A stretch of DNA of 64,000 nt from Comamonadaceae bacterium G21597-S1 (GTDB lineage Bacteria; Pseudomonadota; Gammaproteobacteria; Burkholderiales; Burkholderiaceae_C), in contig JAPWHR010000009.1 in the NCBI GenBank assembly GCA_027214345.1, positions 225,172 to 289,171 of the forward strand, in the 5' to 3' direction. Positions within the stretch are counted from its first letter, which is position 1. Each line of letters opens with the position of its first letter. Positions 55,109 to 63,098 of the stretch are shown piece after piece. Below the pieces are notes generated by a model. That model was not told the DNA's origin. It worked only from the letters and a program-made list of their open reading frames with translations, and searched no databases. The position numbers and the translations under genes were made by a program.

Positions 55109-56486
55109 GGCCCACCTCCTTTTCCACCGCCGCCAGGTCCTGCCCGGTCATGCGCGCGTACCAGGTCTTGTGGAAGGTGCGCAGGCCGCCCTCGCCAGCA
55201 TTGGACAAGACGGCCACGCCCGGGCCTTCCCAGTCGGTCATCGGCACGGCGTCGCCCATGTCGCCCAGCCCCATCTGGTAGTTCAGCTTCACCTCGTTGA
55301 TCTCGGCGAAGACCGTGGCGGCCGAGCGCGCCACGCCGGGCCAGACGGCCACGTCGTCCTGTTCGAAGCTGCCCGACGGGCCGAAGCTGCTCATGCCGAC
55401 CTGGTAGGCGCGCCGCTTGTATTCGTCCGAGGCCTCCCTTGGCACCATGATCCAGTTCCATATCTCCGTGCGGCCCGGCCCGCGCGGCTGCCACGCGCGG
55501 ATCGACAAATAGCCGGCAGCGGGGCGATCCATGCTGTCCGTGAGTCCGATGTGCAGGAACGAGAAATTGGGGAACACCGTGCCGTTGTGCACGATCGAGC
55601 GGCGCGCCAGTGCAAGCTGCGCCGGCGAAAGGCGATTCGTGTTGAAGTGCCGTATGACCTCGTGCGGGTACTCCCAGAACTTCTCGATCCCTTCGTCCAC
55701 TTGCCTGATGCTGATGGCGTAGCCATCACAGTCGTGGACGTGAAATCCGTGCTTCTTGTTCGGTGACCCCGCGGCTGCACGATCCGCGATTCCCACGTCC
55801 AGCACCGAGCGGTGCGTCATCTGGGTGTGCGAGCTGTCGCCGCAGAAGTTCTCGGCGCCTTGCTTCCAGTTGGCTTCGACGATCCATCGGTGCGGCTCGC
55901 CGACCACCTCCATGCCGCCATCGGTCAGCTTGAACTGGATGTCGAGATACCACTTGTAGTCGCCCAGCGAGTCCTCCAGGGAGGGCGCCTCCGCGTCGAG
56001 GTTGGCGAAGACCAGTCCGCAGTAGCTCTCCACGCGAGGTGCCTCGAAAAGTCCCCACTTTGACGCATCGAGCGTCTTGTATCCCTCGCGCTTGACGGGC
56101 ACTCCCATCAGCTCGCCAGTGTTGCGATAGCTCCAGCCATGGAATGGGCAAGTGAAGCCCTTGGCGTTGCCCATTTCGGTACGGCAGACCTGGGCCCCGC
56201 GGTGGCGACAAGTGTTGAGCAACACGCGGATCACGCCGTCGGTGCCACGAACGAAGATGAAAGGGTCCTCGCCGATGGTGCGCATCGCGAAGTCGCCCGG
56301 GTTCGGCAATTCGGACTCGTGACCGATGTAGACCCATGAGCGCGCGAAGATGCGTCGCAGTTCTGCATCGTAGATCTGCTGGTTGTTGAATACGCGCAGG
56401 GGCAGCAGGCCCTTGCGCAGGTCTTCGCCCATGGACGTCAGAAAGTCCGGATCGGCGCAGGCCGCAGTGGTGGAGGGCAATGTCAT
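55101..56486 (-). CDS. Ring-hydroxylating dioxygenase, alpha (Rieske) subunit
   Basis: 461 residues. The Rieske [2Fe-2S] ligands are CRHRGAQVC...CPFHGWSY (CxH then CxxH) around residues 92-116. The mononuclear iron site has the two His in GDSSHTQMTHRS (about 210-225) and an Asp further on. It inserts O2 into an aromatic ring as a cis-dihydrodiol. No ferredoxin or reductase gene accompanies it, so electron donors must come from elsewhere. It follows the aldehyde dehydrogenase gene by 14 bp in the operon. Confidence 0.94.
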   Translation of the reverse strand: MTLPSTTAACADPDFLTSMGEDLRKGLLPLRVFNNQQIYDAELRRIFARSWVYIGHESELPNPGDFAMRTIGEDPFIFVRGTDGVIRVLLNTCRHRGAQVCRTEMGNAKGFTCPFHGWSYRNTGELMGVPVKREGYKTLDASKWGLFEAPRVESYCGLVFANLDAEAPSLEDSLGDYKWYLDIQFKLTDGGMEVVGEPHRWIVEANWKQGAENFCGDSSHTQMTHRSVLDVGIADRAAAGSPNKKHGFHVHDCDGYAISIRQVDEGIEKFWEYPHEVIRHFNTNRLSPAQLALARRSIVHNGTVFPNFSFLHIGLTDSMDRPAAGYLSIRAWQPRGPGRTEIWNWIMVPREASDEYKRRAYQVGMSSFGPSGSFEQDDVAVWPGVARSAATVFAEINEVKLNYQMGLGDMGDAVPMTDWEGPGVAVLSNAGEGGLRTFHKTWYARMTGQDLAAVEKEVGHG

Positions 56487-56500
56487 GGCTATCTCTTTCT

Positions 56501-58000
56501 TCAGCTCAGTATGATGTTCACCGTCTTGAGTTGGGTATAGCTGTATAGCTCCTCGATGCCTTCCTCGCTGTCAACGCCGCTGTTCTTGTAGCCGCCGAAG
56601 GGTACGCCCTTGAAGTGGCTGGAACTGCCGTTGATCCAGGTGAAGCCCGCCTCCAGGCGGTCGATCGTGCGGAACGCCTTGTGGATGTCCCGAGTCCAGA
56701 CCGCGGCCGTGAGACCGTACTCGACCTGGTTGGCTTCGCGCACGACGGCGTCTTCGTCGTTCCACCGCAGCACCGAGAGGACCGGACCGAATATCTCTTC
56801 CTGGGCGATCCGCATGTCGTTGCGGACTGCAGTAAACACGGTGGGCCGCAGGAAGTAACCCTGTGCGAAATCCGCGCCCTCGGGCGGTCTGCCGCCCGTG
56901 AGGCAGGTCGCCCCTTGTTCCAGCCCGAGCGCGATGTAACTGGTCGCCTTGTCGTACTGCGCCTTGGAAACCACGCAGCCCATCTCGGTGGCCGGGTCCA
57001 GCGGGTTGCCGATCACGATGCGTTCCACGCGCTTCTTGAGGCGTTGCACAAAGTCGTCGTGGATGTCCCCATGCAGGAACAACCTCGTGGTGGAGCCGCA
57101 GGACTGCCCCTGCGACCAGTGGAAGTTCATGCCGCGCGCCGCACCCTCGACGGCCTGGTCGATGTCGGCATCGGGAAACACGATCATGGGGTTCTTGCCG
57201 CCGAGTTCCAGGCTGACGTGCTTGACCATCACCTCGGCGGCCGCTCGCTGGATCAGCCGCCCTGTCTCGACGCTGCCGGTCAGTGCAATGCGCTTGATGC
57301 GCGGGTGGCGCACCAGCGCGTCGCCGGTGGTACGACCGTCGCCTGAGATGACGTTGATCACGCCGGGCGGGAACACCTCGCGGATTAGTTCGCCCATGTA
57401 GAGCGGCGAAAGCGGTGTCTGGTCCGGCACCTTGAGCACCACCGTGTTGCCCATGACCAGCGGCGCGCCGATCTTGGACGCCGCGAACATCAGCGGGTGG
57501 TTGAACGGAATGATGCGCCCCACTACACCGTAGGGTTCGCGCTTGGTGATGTGCCAGCTGCCACCGGTTCCCGGCAGGTTCTGGCCCTTGACCTCGCCGG
57601 CTGCATTGCAGATGTAATCGAGCAGTTCGCAGGCCAATCGCACATCGCTGCGCATCGAGCTGAAAGGGCTGCCCAGGTCGGCAGCGTCGAGCAGGGCGAG
57701 ATCAACCTCGTTCTGCTTCAGCACGGCGATGAAGCGGCGCAGCACCGCCACGCGTTGCGACAGCGACATGTCCCGCCATGCCGGGTATGCGCGCTCGGCT
57801 GCCTGCACTGCCGCCTCGACGTCGGCCATTTGGGCGAATGGCACCTCGGCCAGCGGCTGCCCGTTGGCGGGCGAAGTGGTCGTATAGCGCTCGCCGCCGC
57901 GCGCGTCGACCATTTCTCCGCCCACAAGCATGCGCCAGGGGCGGCGGGTCAGTTCGGCGAGGCGCTGCCGATTGCTATCGAGCGTGGGAACTTGCTGCAT
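56501..58000 (-). CDS. NAD(P)-dependent aldehyde dehydrogenase
   Basis: 499 residues, ALDH superfamily. The catalytic Cys is in WSQGQSCGSTTRLF, the general base Glu in VSLELGGKNPMIVF, the cofactor loop GSVETGRLI and the FGGYKNSGVDSEEGIEELYSYTQ tail are intact. In the operon it probably oxidises the aromatic aldehyde released by the NahE-like aldolase to the acid. It is 9 bp downstream of the Bug solute-binding protein gene. Confidence 0.92.
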   Translation of the reverse strand: MQQVPTLDSNRQRLAELTRRPWRMLVGGEMVDARGGERYTTTSPANGQPLAEVPFAQMADVEAAVQAAERAYPAWRDMSLSQRVAVLRRFIAVLKQNEVDLALLDAADLGSPFSSMRSDVRLACELLDYICNAAGEVKGQNLPGTGGSWHITKREPYGVVGRIIPFNHPLMFAASKIGAPLVMGNTVVLKVPDQTPLSPLYMGELIREVFPPGVINVISGDGRTTGDALVRHPRIKRIALTGSVETGRLIQRAAAEVMVKHVSLELGGKNPMIVFPDADIDQAVEGAARGMNFHWSQGQSCGSTTRLFLHGDIHDDFVQRLKKRVERIVIGNPLDPATEMGCVVSKAQYDKATSYIALGLEQGATCLTGGRPPEGADFAQGYFLRPTVFTAVRNDMRIAQEEIFGPVLSVLRWNDEDAVVREANQVEYGLTAAVWTRDIHKAFRTIDRLEAGFTWINGSSSHFKGVPFGGYKNSGVDSEEGIEELYSYTQLKTVNIILS

Positions 58001-58009
58001 CGCGTCTGC

Positions 58010-58999
58010 CTATTCCGGAACGATGTTCGCGTCCTTGGCGATCCGGCGGTACTTCACCAGGTCGGACTGAATCGCTTCTGCAAAGCGCTCTGGCGTGCTT
58101 CCGGCGGGATCCAGACCCTGCGGCGCGAGTTTCTCGCGCACGCTGGGGTCGCGCAGGATCTTGTTGATCTCTTGTCCCAGTCGGTCGACGATGGCTCTGG
58201 GCGTGCCGGCGGGTGCCAATACGCCATACCAGATGTCGATTTCGTAACCTGGCAGCGGCACGGCCTCGGCAATGGTCGGTACGTCGGGTAGCAGCGGCGT
58301 GCGTTGCGCAGGTGCAACCGCGAGCGCGCGGATCTTGCCGGAACGGATGTGCGGGAGCATGGAGTTGATCGCGCTGATGGACATGGCAACGTCGTTGCCG
58401 AGAAGGCCCAGCATCGCGGGCGAAGACCCTTTGTAGGGCACATGGATGAGATCGGTTCCCGTCATGGACTTGAACAGCTCGCTCGCCAATTGATGCGGGG
58501 TGCCCAGCCCCCCACTGGCGTAACTTAATGCGCCGGGCCTAGCTTTGGCAGCGTCGATGAGGTCCTGGACCGTCTTGTAAGGGGAGGAGGCGTTCACGCC
58601 CATTACGAAAGGCACCGAGCCCACGAGCGTGACCGGCTGGAAATCCTTCACGGGGTCGTATGGTAGCTTGGAGAAGAAGCTGACGTTGGTCACGTGCGTG
58701 TTGGTGGTCAGCAGCAACGTATGGCCGTCGGGCTTGGCCCGGGCCACAAGTTCGGTCCCGATATTGCCCCCCGCGCCGGTCCTGTTCTCCACTACCACTG
58801 CTTGCCCAAGTACGGGCTGCAGCCGCTCGGCAATCAGGCGCGCAAGTGCGTCCGTCCCGCCCCCGGGCGGCTGCGGCACGATGACCCGAATTGTTTGCTG
58901 GGGCCAAGCGGCCTGCTGCGCCAGGGCCGGGGCGGAGGCAAGCCATAGACCAGACAGGACGATGGTGTGAATCAGAGAAAGGATCGAGCGTGGGGACAT
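58010..58999 (-). CDS. Bug-family (TctC) periplasmic solute-binding protein
   Basis: 329 residues. A signal peptide (LSLIHTIVLSGLWLASAPALAQ) is followed by the Bug fold: TIRVIVPQPPGGGTDALARLIAERL, VVENRTGAGGNIGTELVARAKPDG, YASGGLGTPHQLASELF and HVPYKGSSPAML. Bug proteins bind carboxylates or aromatic acids in the periplasm. The ATG at 58999 follows a strong AGGAG. It is the first gene of the catabolic operon; membrane TctAB partners are absent, as is usual for orphan Bug proteins. Confidence 0.93.
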   Translation of the reverse strand: MSPRSILSLIHTIVLSGLWLASAPALAQQAAWPQQTIRVIVPQPPGGGTDALARLIAERLQPVLGQAVVVENRTGAGGNIGTELVARAKPDGHTLLLTTNTHVTNVSFFSKLPYDPVKDFQPVTLVGSVPFVMGVNASSPYKTVQDLIDAAKARPGALSYASGGLGTPHQLASELFKSMTGTDLIHVPYKGSSPAMLGLLGNDVAMSISAINSMLPHIRSGKIRALAVAPAQRTPLLPDVPTIAEAVPLPGYEIDIWYGVLAPAGTPRAIVDRLGQEINKILRDPSVREKLAPQGLDPAGSTPERFAEAIQSDLVKYRRIAKDANIVPE

Positions 59000-59103
59000 G
59001 GGGTTCTCCTGGAGGCGTGATTCAAGATGAGCCGTTAGCCGGAAGCGGCCTGCCCATCCGTAGAAGGGCCGGTGATTGCATTCTAGCGTGAAAATCATCA
59101 TGT

Positions 59104-59135
59104 AATCAATATTGATTGTTGTAGTCAATAGTTGA
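59104..59135. promoter_or_regulatory. Paired palindromes in the divergent promoter of the catabolic operon
   Basis: AATCAATATTGATT (59104-59117) is a perfect 14-bp palindrome. TCAA-TAG-TTGA (59125-59135) repeats its TCAA/TTGA half-sites with centres about 20 bp apart, close to two DNA turns. They lie in the AT-rich interval between the Bug gene and the citrate-synthase-like regulator, 12 bp and more upstream of its start. They are candidate operators for that protein. Confidence 0.55.
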
Positions 59136-59146
59136 TAAAAGGGATA

Positions 59147-60541
59147 ATGGCGCCGTCCCATCGTCAGACCTCTTCAAACCCGATGTCCCCCTCGCACCCC
59201 CGCGCGCTCTCCCGCCGCAATGTTGGCGCTCTTGCAGAGAGCTTGCCTGTCGCAGCAACCGAAGACTTGCCAGCTGCTACTGCGGGCGCCGCGGATGGCA
59301 TGCTGGACGCCAAGAGCGCCGCTTCACTGCTTGGAGTGAAGACGCAGACGCTGTATGCGTACGTGAGCCGTGGACTGATTCGCACGGCGATGCGTCCTGG
59401 CACGCAAGCCAGCCTCTACCACCGCGAGGACATCGAAGCGTTGCGGCAGAACCGGCGTGGTGGTGCGCCTTCGGCCGATTCCGCGGATCGCGCTCTTCGA
59501 TGGGGCGCCAGCACCCAGGTCGTTCACACGGCTATCACTGTCATAGACCCGGCCGGTCCGCGCTATCGCGGCAAGCTTGCGGTGGAACTGGCCAATACCC
59601 GTCGCCCCTTCGAGGATTGCGTCGAATTGCTTTGGACGGGTGCGTTGCCGCGCCATTCGCTGGTCTGGCAGCCGCCACCACTACCTTCCTCATTCGAACT
59701 GCTCGTACCCTCCTTTGCGGGGCTCACGCAGCGTTGCACAACGAGGCAGTTGTTGGCACTGGTCGCTCAGACCTACGGCGCGTTCTGCGGGCGAAATCCG
59801 GAGAACGCGATCGGCGCGTCGGCTTTGGCTGGCAGGCATATCGTCCAGGTCATGGCAGCCGCCATGGGGCTGCTCGGCGCGCGACCGCAGTTCGACCTGG
59901 GCCGGGAGCCGGAGTCCGTGGCGGCCCTGCTGGCCCGCAGCATGCGCCTGCCGGAGTCTCCGGAGGTCGTGCGCCTGCTCGACGCAGCGCTGATCCTAAG
60001 CGCTGATCACGAGCTGGCCCCGTCCACCTACGCAGCGCGTATCGCAGCCTCGGCAGGGGGCGACCTGTTCGCCTGCGTTGTCAGTGCTCTGGGGACCTTC
60101 GAAGGGCCGCTGACGGGATTCGCGTGCGACGAAGCCGAGAAGCTGCTGCGGCAGGCCGATTCGGTCAATGCCTATGTTCAGTCGCTGCGCGAGCTGGCTG
60201 AGCGAAAGGAGGGTGTCCCGGGCTACAACCATCCGCTCTACGACGGTATCGATCCGCGTGCTGCGCATTTGCTGACCCTCGCACAAGGCGTCGCGTCGAT
60301 GCCGCCACGGGCGCACCTGGTGCTAGATTGCATTGAGGCGGCAAGGGCGAAGATGCAGATGGCGCCCAGTCTGGCAGTGGGTCTGGTGGCCCTTGCAGCC
60401 TCCCTGGACATGCCGGTGGACGCTCCCGGCGGGATCATGGCCGTGGGCCGTGCCGCCGGCTGGATCGCGCACGCATTGGAGCAGCGGCTGGCAGGCTATC
60501 TGGTGCGTCCACGCACGAAGTACATCGGGCTGCTGGAGTAG
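59147..60541 (+). CDS. HTH plus citrate-synthase-like domain protein (candidate regulator)
   Basis: 464 residues from the ATG at 59147; an ATG at 59183 is also possible. Residues about 50-100 form a MerR/excisionase-type helix-turn-helix (MLDAKSAASLLGVKTQTLYAYVSRGL). Residues about 115-464 carry the citrate-synthase fold: the LSADHELAPSTYAAR block (His288), PGYNHPLYDGIDPRA (His362) and PVDAPGG (Asp425). The position of the third catalytic residue, His in GPLHG of true citrate synthases, is GPLTG here (Thr323), so citrate synthesis is unlikely. It is divergent from the Bug-to-YciI catabolic operon across a palindrome-rich promoter, suggesting a CoA-ester or acid sensor controlling the operon. 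Confidence 0.85.
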   Translation: MAPSHRQTSSNPMSPSHPRALSRRNVGALAESLPVAATEDLPAATAGAADGMLDAKSAASLLGVKTQTLYAYVSRGLIRTAMRPGTQASLYHREDIEALRQNRRGGAPSADSADRALRWGASTQVVHTAITVIDPAGPRYRGKLAVELANTRRPFEDCVELLWTGALPRHSLVWQPPPLPSSFELLVPSFAGLTQRCTTRQLLALVAQTYGAFCGRNPENAIGASALAGRHIVQVMAAAMGLLGARPQFDLGREPESVAALLARSMRLPESPEVVRLLDAALILSADHELAPSTYAARIAASAGGDLFACVVSALGTFEGPLTGFACDEAEKLLRQADSVNAYVQSLRELAERKEGVPGYNHPLYDGIDPRAAHLLTLAQGVASMPPRAHLVLDCIEAARAKMQMAPSLAVGLVALAASLDMPVDAPGGIMAVGRAAGWIAHALEQRLAGYLVRPRTKYIGLLE

Positions 60542-60624
60542 GTGCAACTACCGCTGCTCTCTTCCCATCCAAGATGCTTGGTCGACCACCGTCGCGCCCA
60601 CCTCATGCCCAGTGCATTCTGCAC

Positions 60625-60720
60625 GCGCGCTATGTGGTGGGTATTGATGGCGCTTGCAGTGCCGTGCGACGCTCCATCGCAAGCCACCTGGTGGGCGATT
60701 CCGCCTTCAAAGTCAATCTG
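60625..60720 (+). pseudogene. FAD-dependent aromatic monooxygenase fragment
   Basis: A frame in the 190-bp gap before the class II aldolase reads ARYVVGIDGACSAVRRSI, the DG motif region of flavin aromatic hydroxylases (canonical GADGARSxVR), then HLVGDSAFKVNL. Only about 32 codons remain with no start, so it is a relic. Position suggests that a hydroxylase gene once belonged to this catabolic locus. Confidence 0.5.
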
Positions 60721-60731
60721 AAAGTAAACCT

Positions 60732-61457
60732 ATGTCCATCCCCGCACCCGCTGCCAACCTGGTAGACAAGCTTGTCTACGCAAACCGCATCCTATACGAC
60801 CAGGGAATCGTCGATGGCCTGGGGCATGCCAGCGTTCGACACGACAGCGAGCCGGAGGTGTTCTTGCTCTCGTGCAATCGCGCGCCGGGCATGGTGCGCC
60901 GGCGCGACATCGTGTGTTTCGACTACGATGGCAACGCGGTATCCCAGACCACGGAACGGCCTTACCTGGAACGCTTCATCCACGGCGAGATCTACCGCGC
61001 GCGTCCGGATGTGATTGCGGTGGTCCACAGCCACTCACCGTCGGTCATCCCCTTCGCGATCACCCAGAATCCACTTCGGCCGGTCTTTCACATGGCAGGC
61101 TTCCTTGGCGAAGGCTCGGCGCACTTCGAGATTCAGGAAGCTGGCGGCAATACGGACATGCTGATTCGCAGCTCGTACCTCGGCGCGGCATTGGCCAGAT
61201 CCCTGGGAGACCATAGCTGTGTGCTCATGCGCGGCCATGGTTCCACTGTGGTCGGGACTTCTTTGGAGCAGGCGGTTTATCGCGCGATCTATGCAGAGGT
61301 CAATGCAAAGCTTCAGATGGCGGGCCGCGTTCTGGGCGACGTGAGGTTCCTGAATCGGGAAGAAGCGCAGTTGTCGTCCGACATGAACGATGGTCAGATT
61401 CCGCGTTCATGGAACCTTTGGGTGCAGAGGCTGGGGAAGGTCGACCTGGATGAGTGA
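60732..61457 (+). CDS. Class II aldolase/adducin-family decarboxylase or aldolase
   Basis: 241 residues. Zinc-site His residues are in VVHSHSPSVIPFA and in MRGHGSTVVG, with GHASVR near residue 39, as in fuculose-phosphate aldolases and 3,4-dihydroxyphthalate decarboxylases. The neighbouring catabolic operon makes a decarboxylase for a dihydroxylated aromatic acid more likely than a sugar aldolase. The ATG at 60732 was used; an in-frame extension upstream overlaps the monooxygenase relic. It is read in the same direction as the citrate-synthase-like gene. Confidence 0.82.
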   Translation: MSIPAPAANLVDKLVYANRILYDQGIVDGLGHASVRHDSEPEVFLLSCNRAPGMVRRRDIVCFDYDGNAVSQTTERPYLERFIHGEIYRARPDVIAVVHSHSPSVIPFAITQNPLRPVFHMAGFLGEGSAHFEIQEAGGNTDMLIRSSYLGAALARSLGDHSCVLMRGHGSTVVGTSLEQAVYRAIYAEVNAKLQMAGRVLGDVRFLNREEAQLSSDMNDGQIPRSWNLWVQRLGKVDLDE

Positions 61458-61850
61458 AAGAGCGATCAACCGGGGATCGCGGGTTTTCGTGCCCGTCTAT
61501 GTTCGCCAGCAAACTACCCAATCCCGCCATCTGCAGCGCTGAATTGGTCCCGCAAGGCGGCCTGTCACGCAACGCGCCTGGAAAGCACAGAAGGTGCATT
61601 CGTTTGAACGGCGACGCCGCTGCACCAACGCCAGCGGAATCGTGACCAAGACAGTGGTGCCGTTGCGCCAGGCGGTCTTGATGTTGAGCACCAATTGGCC
61701 GGCAGCGCTGGATGGGTGATTCAGCGGCTCAATTGCTCCAGCCGTTTGTGGTGGTGTGCTTCGACCCGCAGCCCGGCCCCGCATTCCTCAACCACAACGG
61801 GCAATAATACGGGCTTGAAGCCATCGCCCTCACCAAGTTGGAGCGCCGGG
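61458..61850. other. Junction with transposase remnant
   Basis: 393 bp between the class II aldolase and the propeller gene. It holds a decayed IS91-type transposase C-terminal fragment on the minus strand (listed separately). Nothing else was recognised. Confidence 0.5.
61530..61730 (-). pseudogene. IS91-type transposase, C-terminal fragment
   Basis: Minus-strand translation gives SAAGQLVLNIKTAWRNGTTVLVT and PLALVQ, matching the IS91-family block of the form GQVVLKLKTPWRDGTT...PLEFMQRLAALVPRPRLHLIRFHG; after a frameshift near 61610 a second frame reads MHLLCFPGALR, the equivalent of the HLIRFHGVL stretch. The region before this block and the end of the protein are missing. It is from the opposite end of the protein to the fragment at 48.3-48.7 kb. 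Confidence 0.62.
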
Positions 61851-63098
61851 ATGCGGCCCGGCCATTGGTACCGCATCTCCGGCGACGGGCCAGATCTCGG
61901 TCTCGTGCCCACGGCCCTCGGCACCCGCTACCTCGCCGACAACGACCCTGCTCGCGACCCGCGTCTGAATCCGCCATGGTCCGCCAAAGAGCGCCTGCGC
62001 CGCCTGCTCGGTCGTGAGTGGCGCTCGCCGTGGCGAGGGCGGGTCGGTTTCAGGGCTATCACCGAGGCATGGAACAGCGCTGTGTTCGCCTCGCGCTGTG
62101 GCCCGTGTGGCTCGATGGTCGTGTTCGGCGGCGGCCACGCCGACTACTACGGTGCAGATGTGCATGCCTTCGACCTTGCCTCACGCACCTGGGCGCGCAT
62201 CAGCGACGGCTGGTTGGGCGGCACGCCGTCGCAATACGGAGAGGGAGCACGCTACCCCGCGGCCCATTACCCAAACGGCTCGCCGTTGCCACCGCACACC
62301 TACGACTACGTGCAATACGACCCGGTCACCAACGACTACCTGCTGGCCAAGGGGCAGGTGGAGTTGGGCGATCACGTCGAGGCTATCGCCATCCCGCACC
62401 TGTTCAACCTGACGCAGCGGCGCTGGCGGCACGGTCCGCACCATCCGCACGCCGTGCTCAACTCCGGCGGCTGTTCGGCCTGGGATGCCGCGCGCCGGGT
62501 ACTGTGGGTGCACTCGGGCGACGACGGCGGTGGCAACACGTTCATCGGCTTTATACCCGACGGTGAAAACCGCGACGGCAGCTTCGGGCGCTGGACGACG
62601 CTGCACGACAGCAAGCTACGTGGAACGGCTAACCACAACGCGATGCAGCACGTGCCGACACTGGACCTGCTTGTCATCGCCTGCCATGCGCGCGACGCGC
62701 TGGGTGCCGTCGCGCCAGGCCGGCCGGACGCGCCGCTTTCCTGGCTCGCCAGCTGCGGCGAGCGTCCGCGGCTCGCTGAGTACGCCGCGCTGCAGTTCGC
62801 ACCACGCAGCGGCGCGCTCGTCTACTGTGCACCCCGCGACGGCGGCGCCGTGTACGCGATCGAGCCGCCTGACAGCCTGTTGTCGTGCGCGAAGGCCGCG
62901 CGCTGGTCCTGGCGAAGGGTCGACGCGCCGGACCGGACGCTGGACCCCTTCGAGGACGCGGCACAATCCTCGCGGGGCGCGGTGAATCGCAGCCATTTGT
63001 TCGGTCGGCTTCGCATCGCCACCTTCGACGACGGTGATTACGCCGTGCTGGTGCGCCATGTCGATAGCCCCGTGTACGCAATGCGTCTGCCCGGCTGA
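61851..63098 (+). CDS. Kelch-like beta-propeller protein
   Basis: 415 residues from an ATG at 61851; the frame is open upstream into transposon debris, so the true N-terminus, perhaps with a signal, may have been lost. Kelch-type features recur: MVVFGGGHADYYGADVHAFDLASRTW, HTYDYVQYDPVTNDYLLAKG, GCSAWDAARRVLWVHSGDDGGGN and LDLLVIACHARD. The family includes galactose-oxidase-like propellers of unknown role. Context gives no partner. It may be N-terminally truncated by the IS91-type event. Confidence 0.68.
   Translation: MRPGHWYRISGDGPDLGLVPTALGTRYLADNDPARDPRLNPPWSAKERLRRLLGREWRSPWRGRVGFRAITEAWNSAVFASRCGPCGSMVVFGGGHADYYGADVHAFDLASRTWARISDGWLGGTPSQYGEGARYPAAHYPNGSPLPPHTYDYVQYDPVTNDYLLAKGQVELGDHVEAIAIPHLFNLTQRRWRHGPHHPHAVLNSGGCSAWDAARRVLWVHSGDDGGGNTFIGFIPDGENRDGSFGRWTTLHDSKLRGTANHNAMQHVPTLDLLVIACHARDALGAVAPGRPDAPLSWLASCGERPRLAEYAALQFAPRSGALVYCAPRDGGAVYAIEPPDSLLSCAKAARWSWRRVDAPDRTLDPFEDAAQSSRGAVNRSHLFGRLRIATFDDGDYAVLVRHVDSPVYAMRLPG

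Noticed and set aside
59147..60541. A genuine citrate or methylcitrate synthase gene
   Set aside because: The N-terminal DNA-binding domain and replacement of a catalytic His by Thr argue against enzymatic function.
48304..61730. One IS91-type transposase split by insertion of the catabolic module
   Set aside because: Both fragments are on the minus strand but the N-terminal piece lies at the lower coordinate, which is the wrong order for a split gene.
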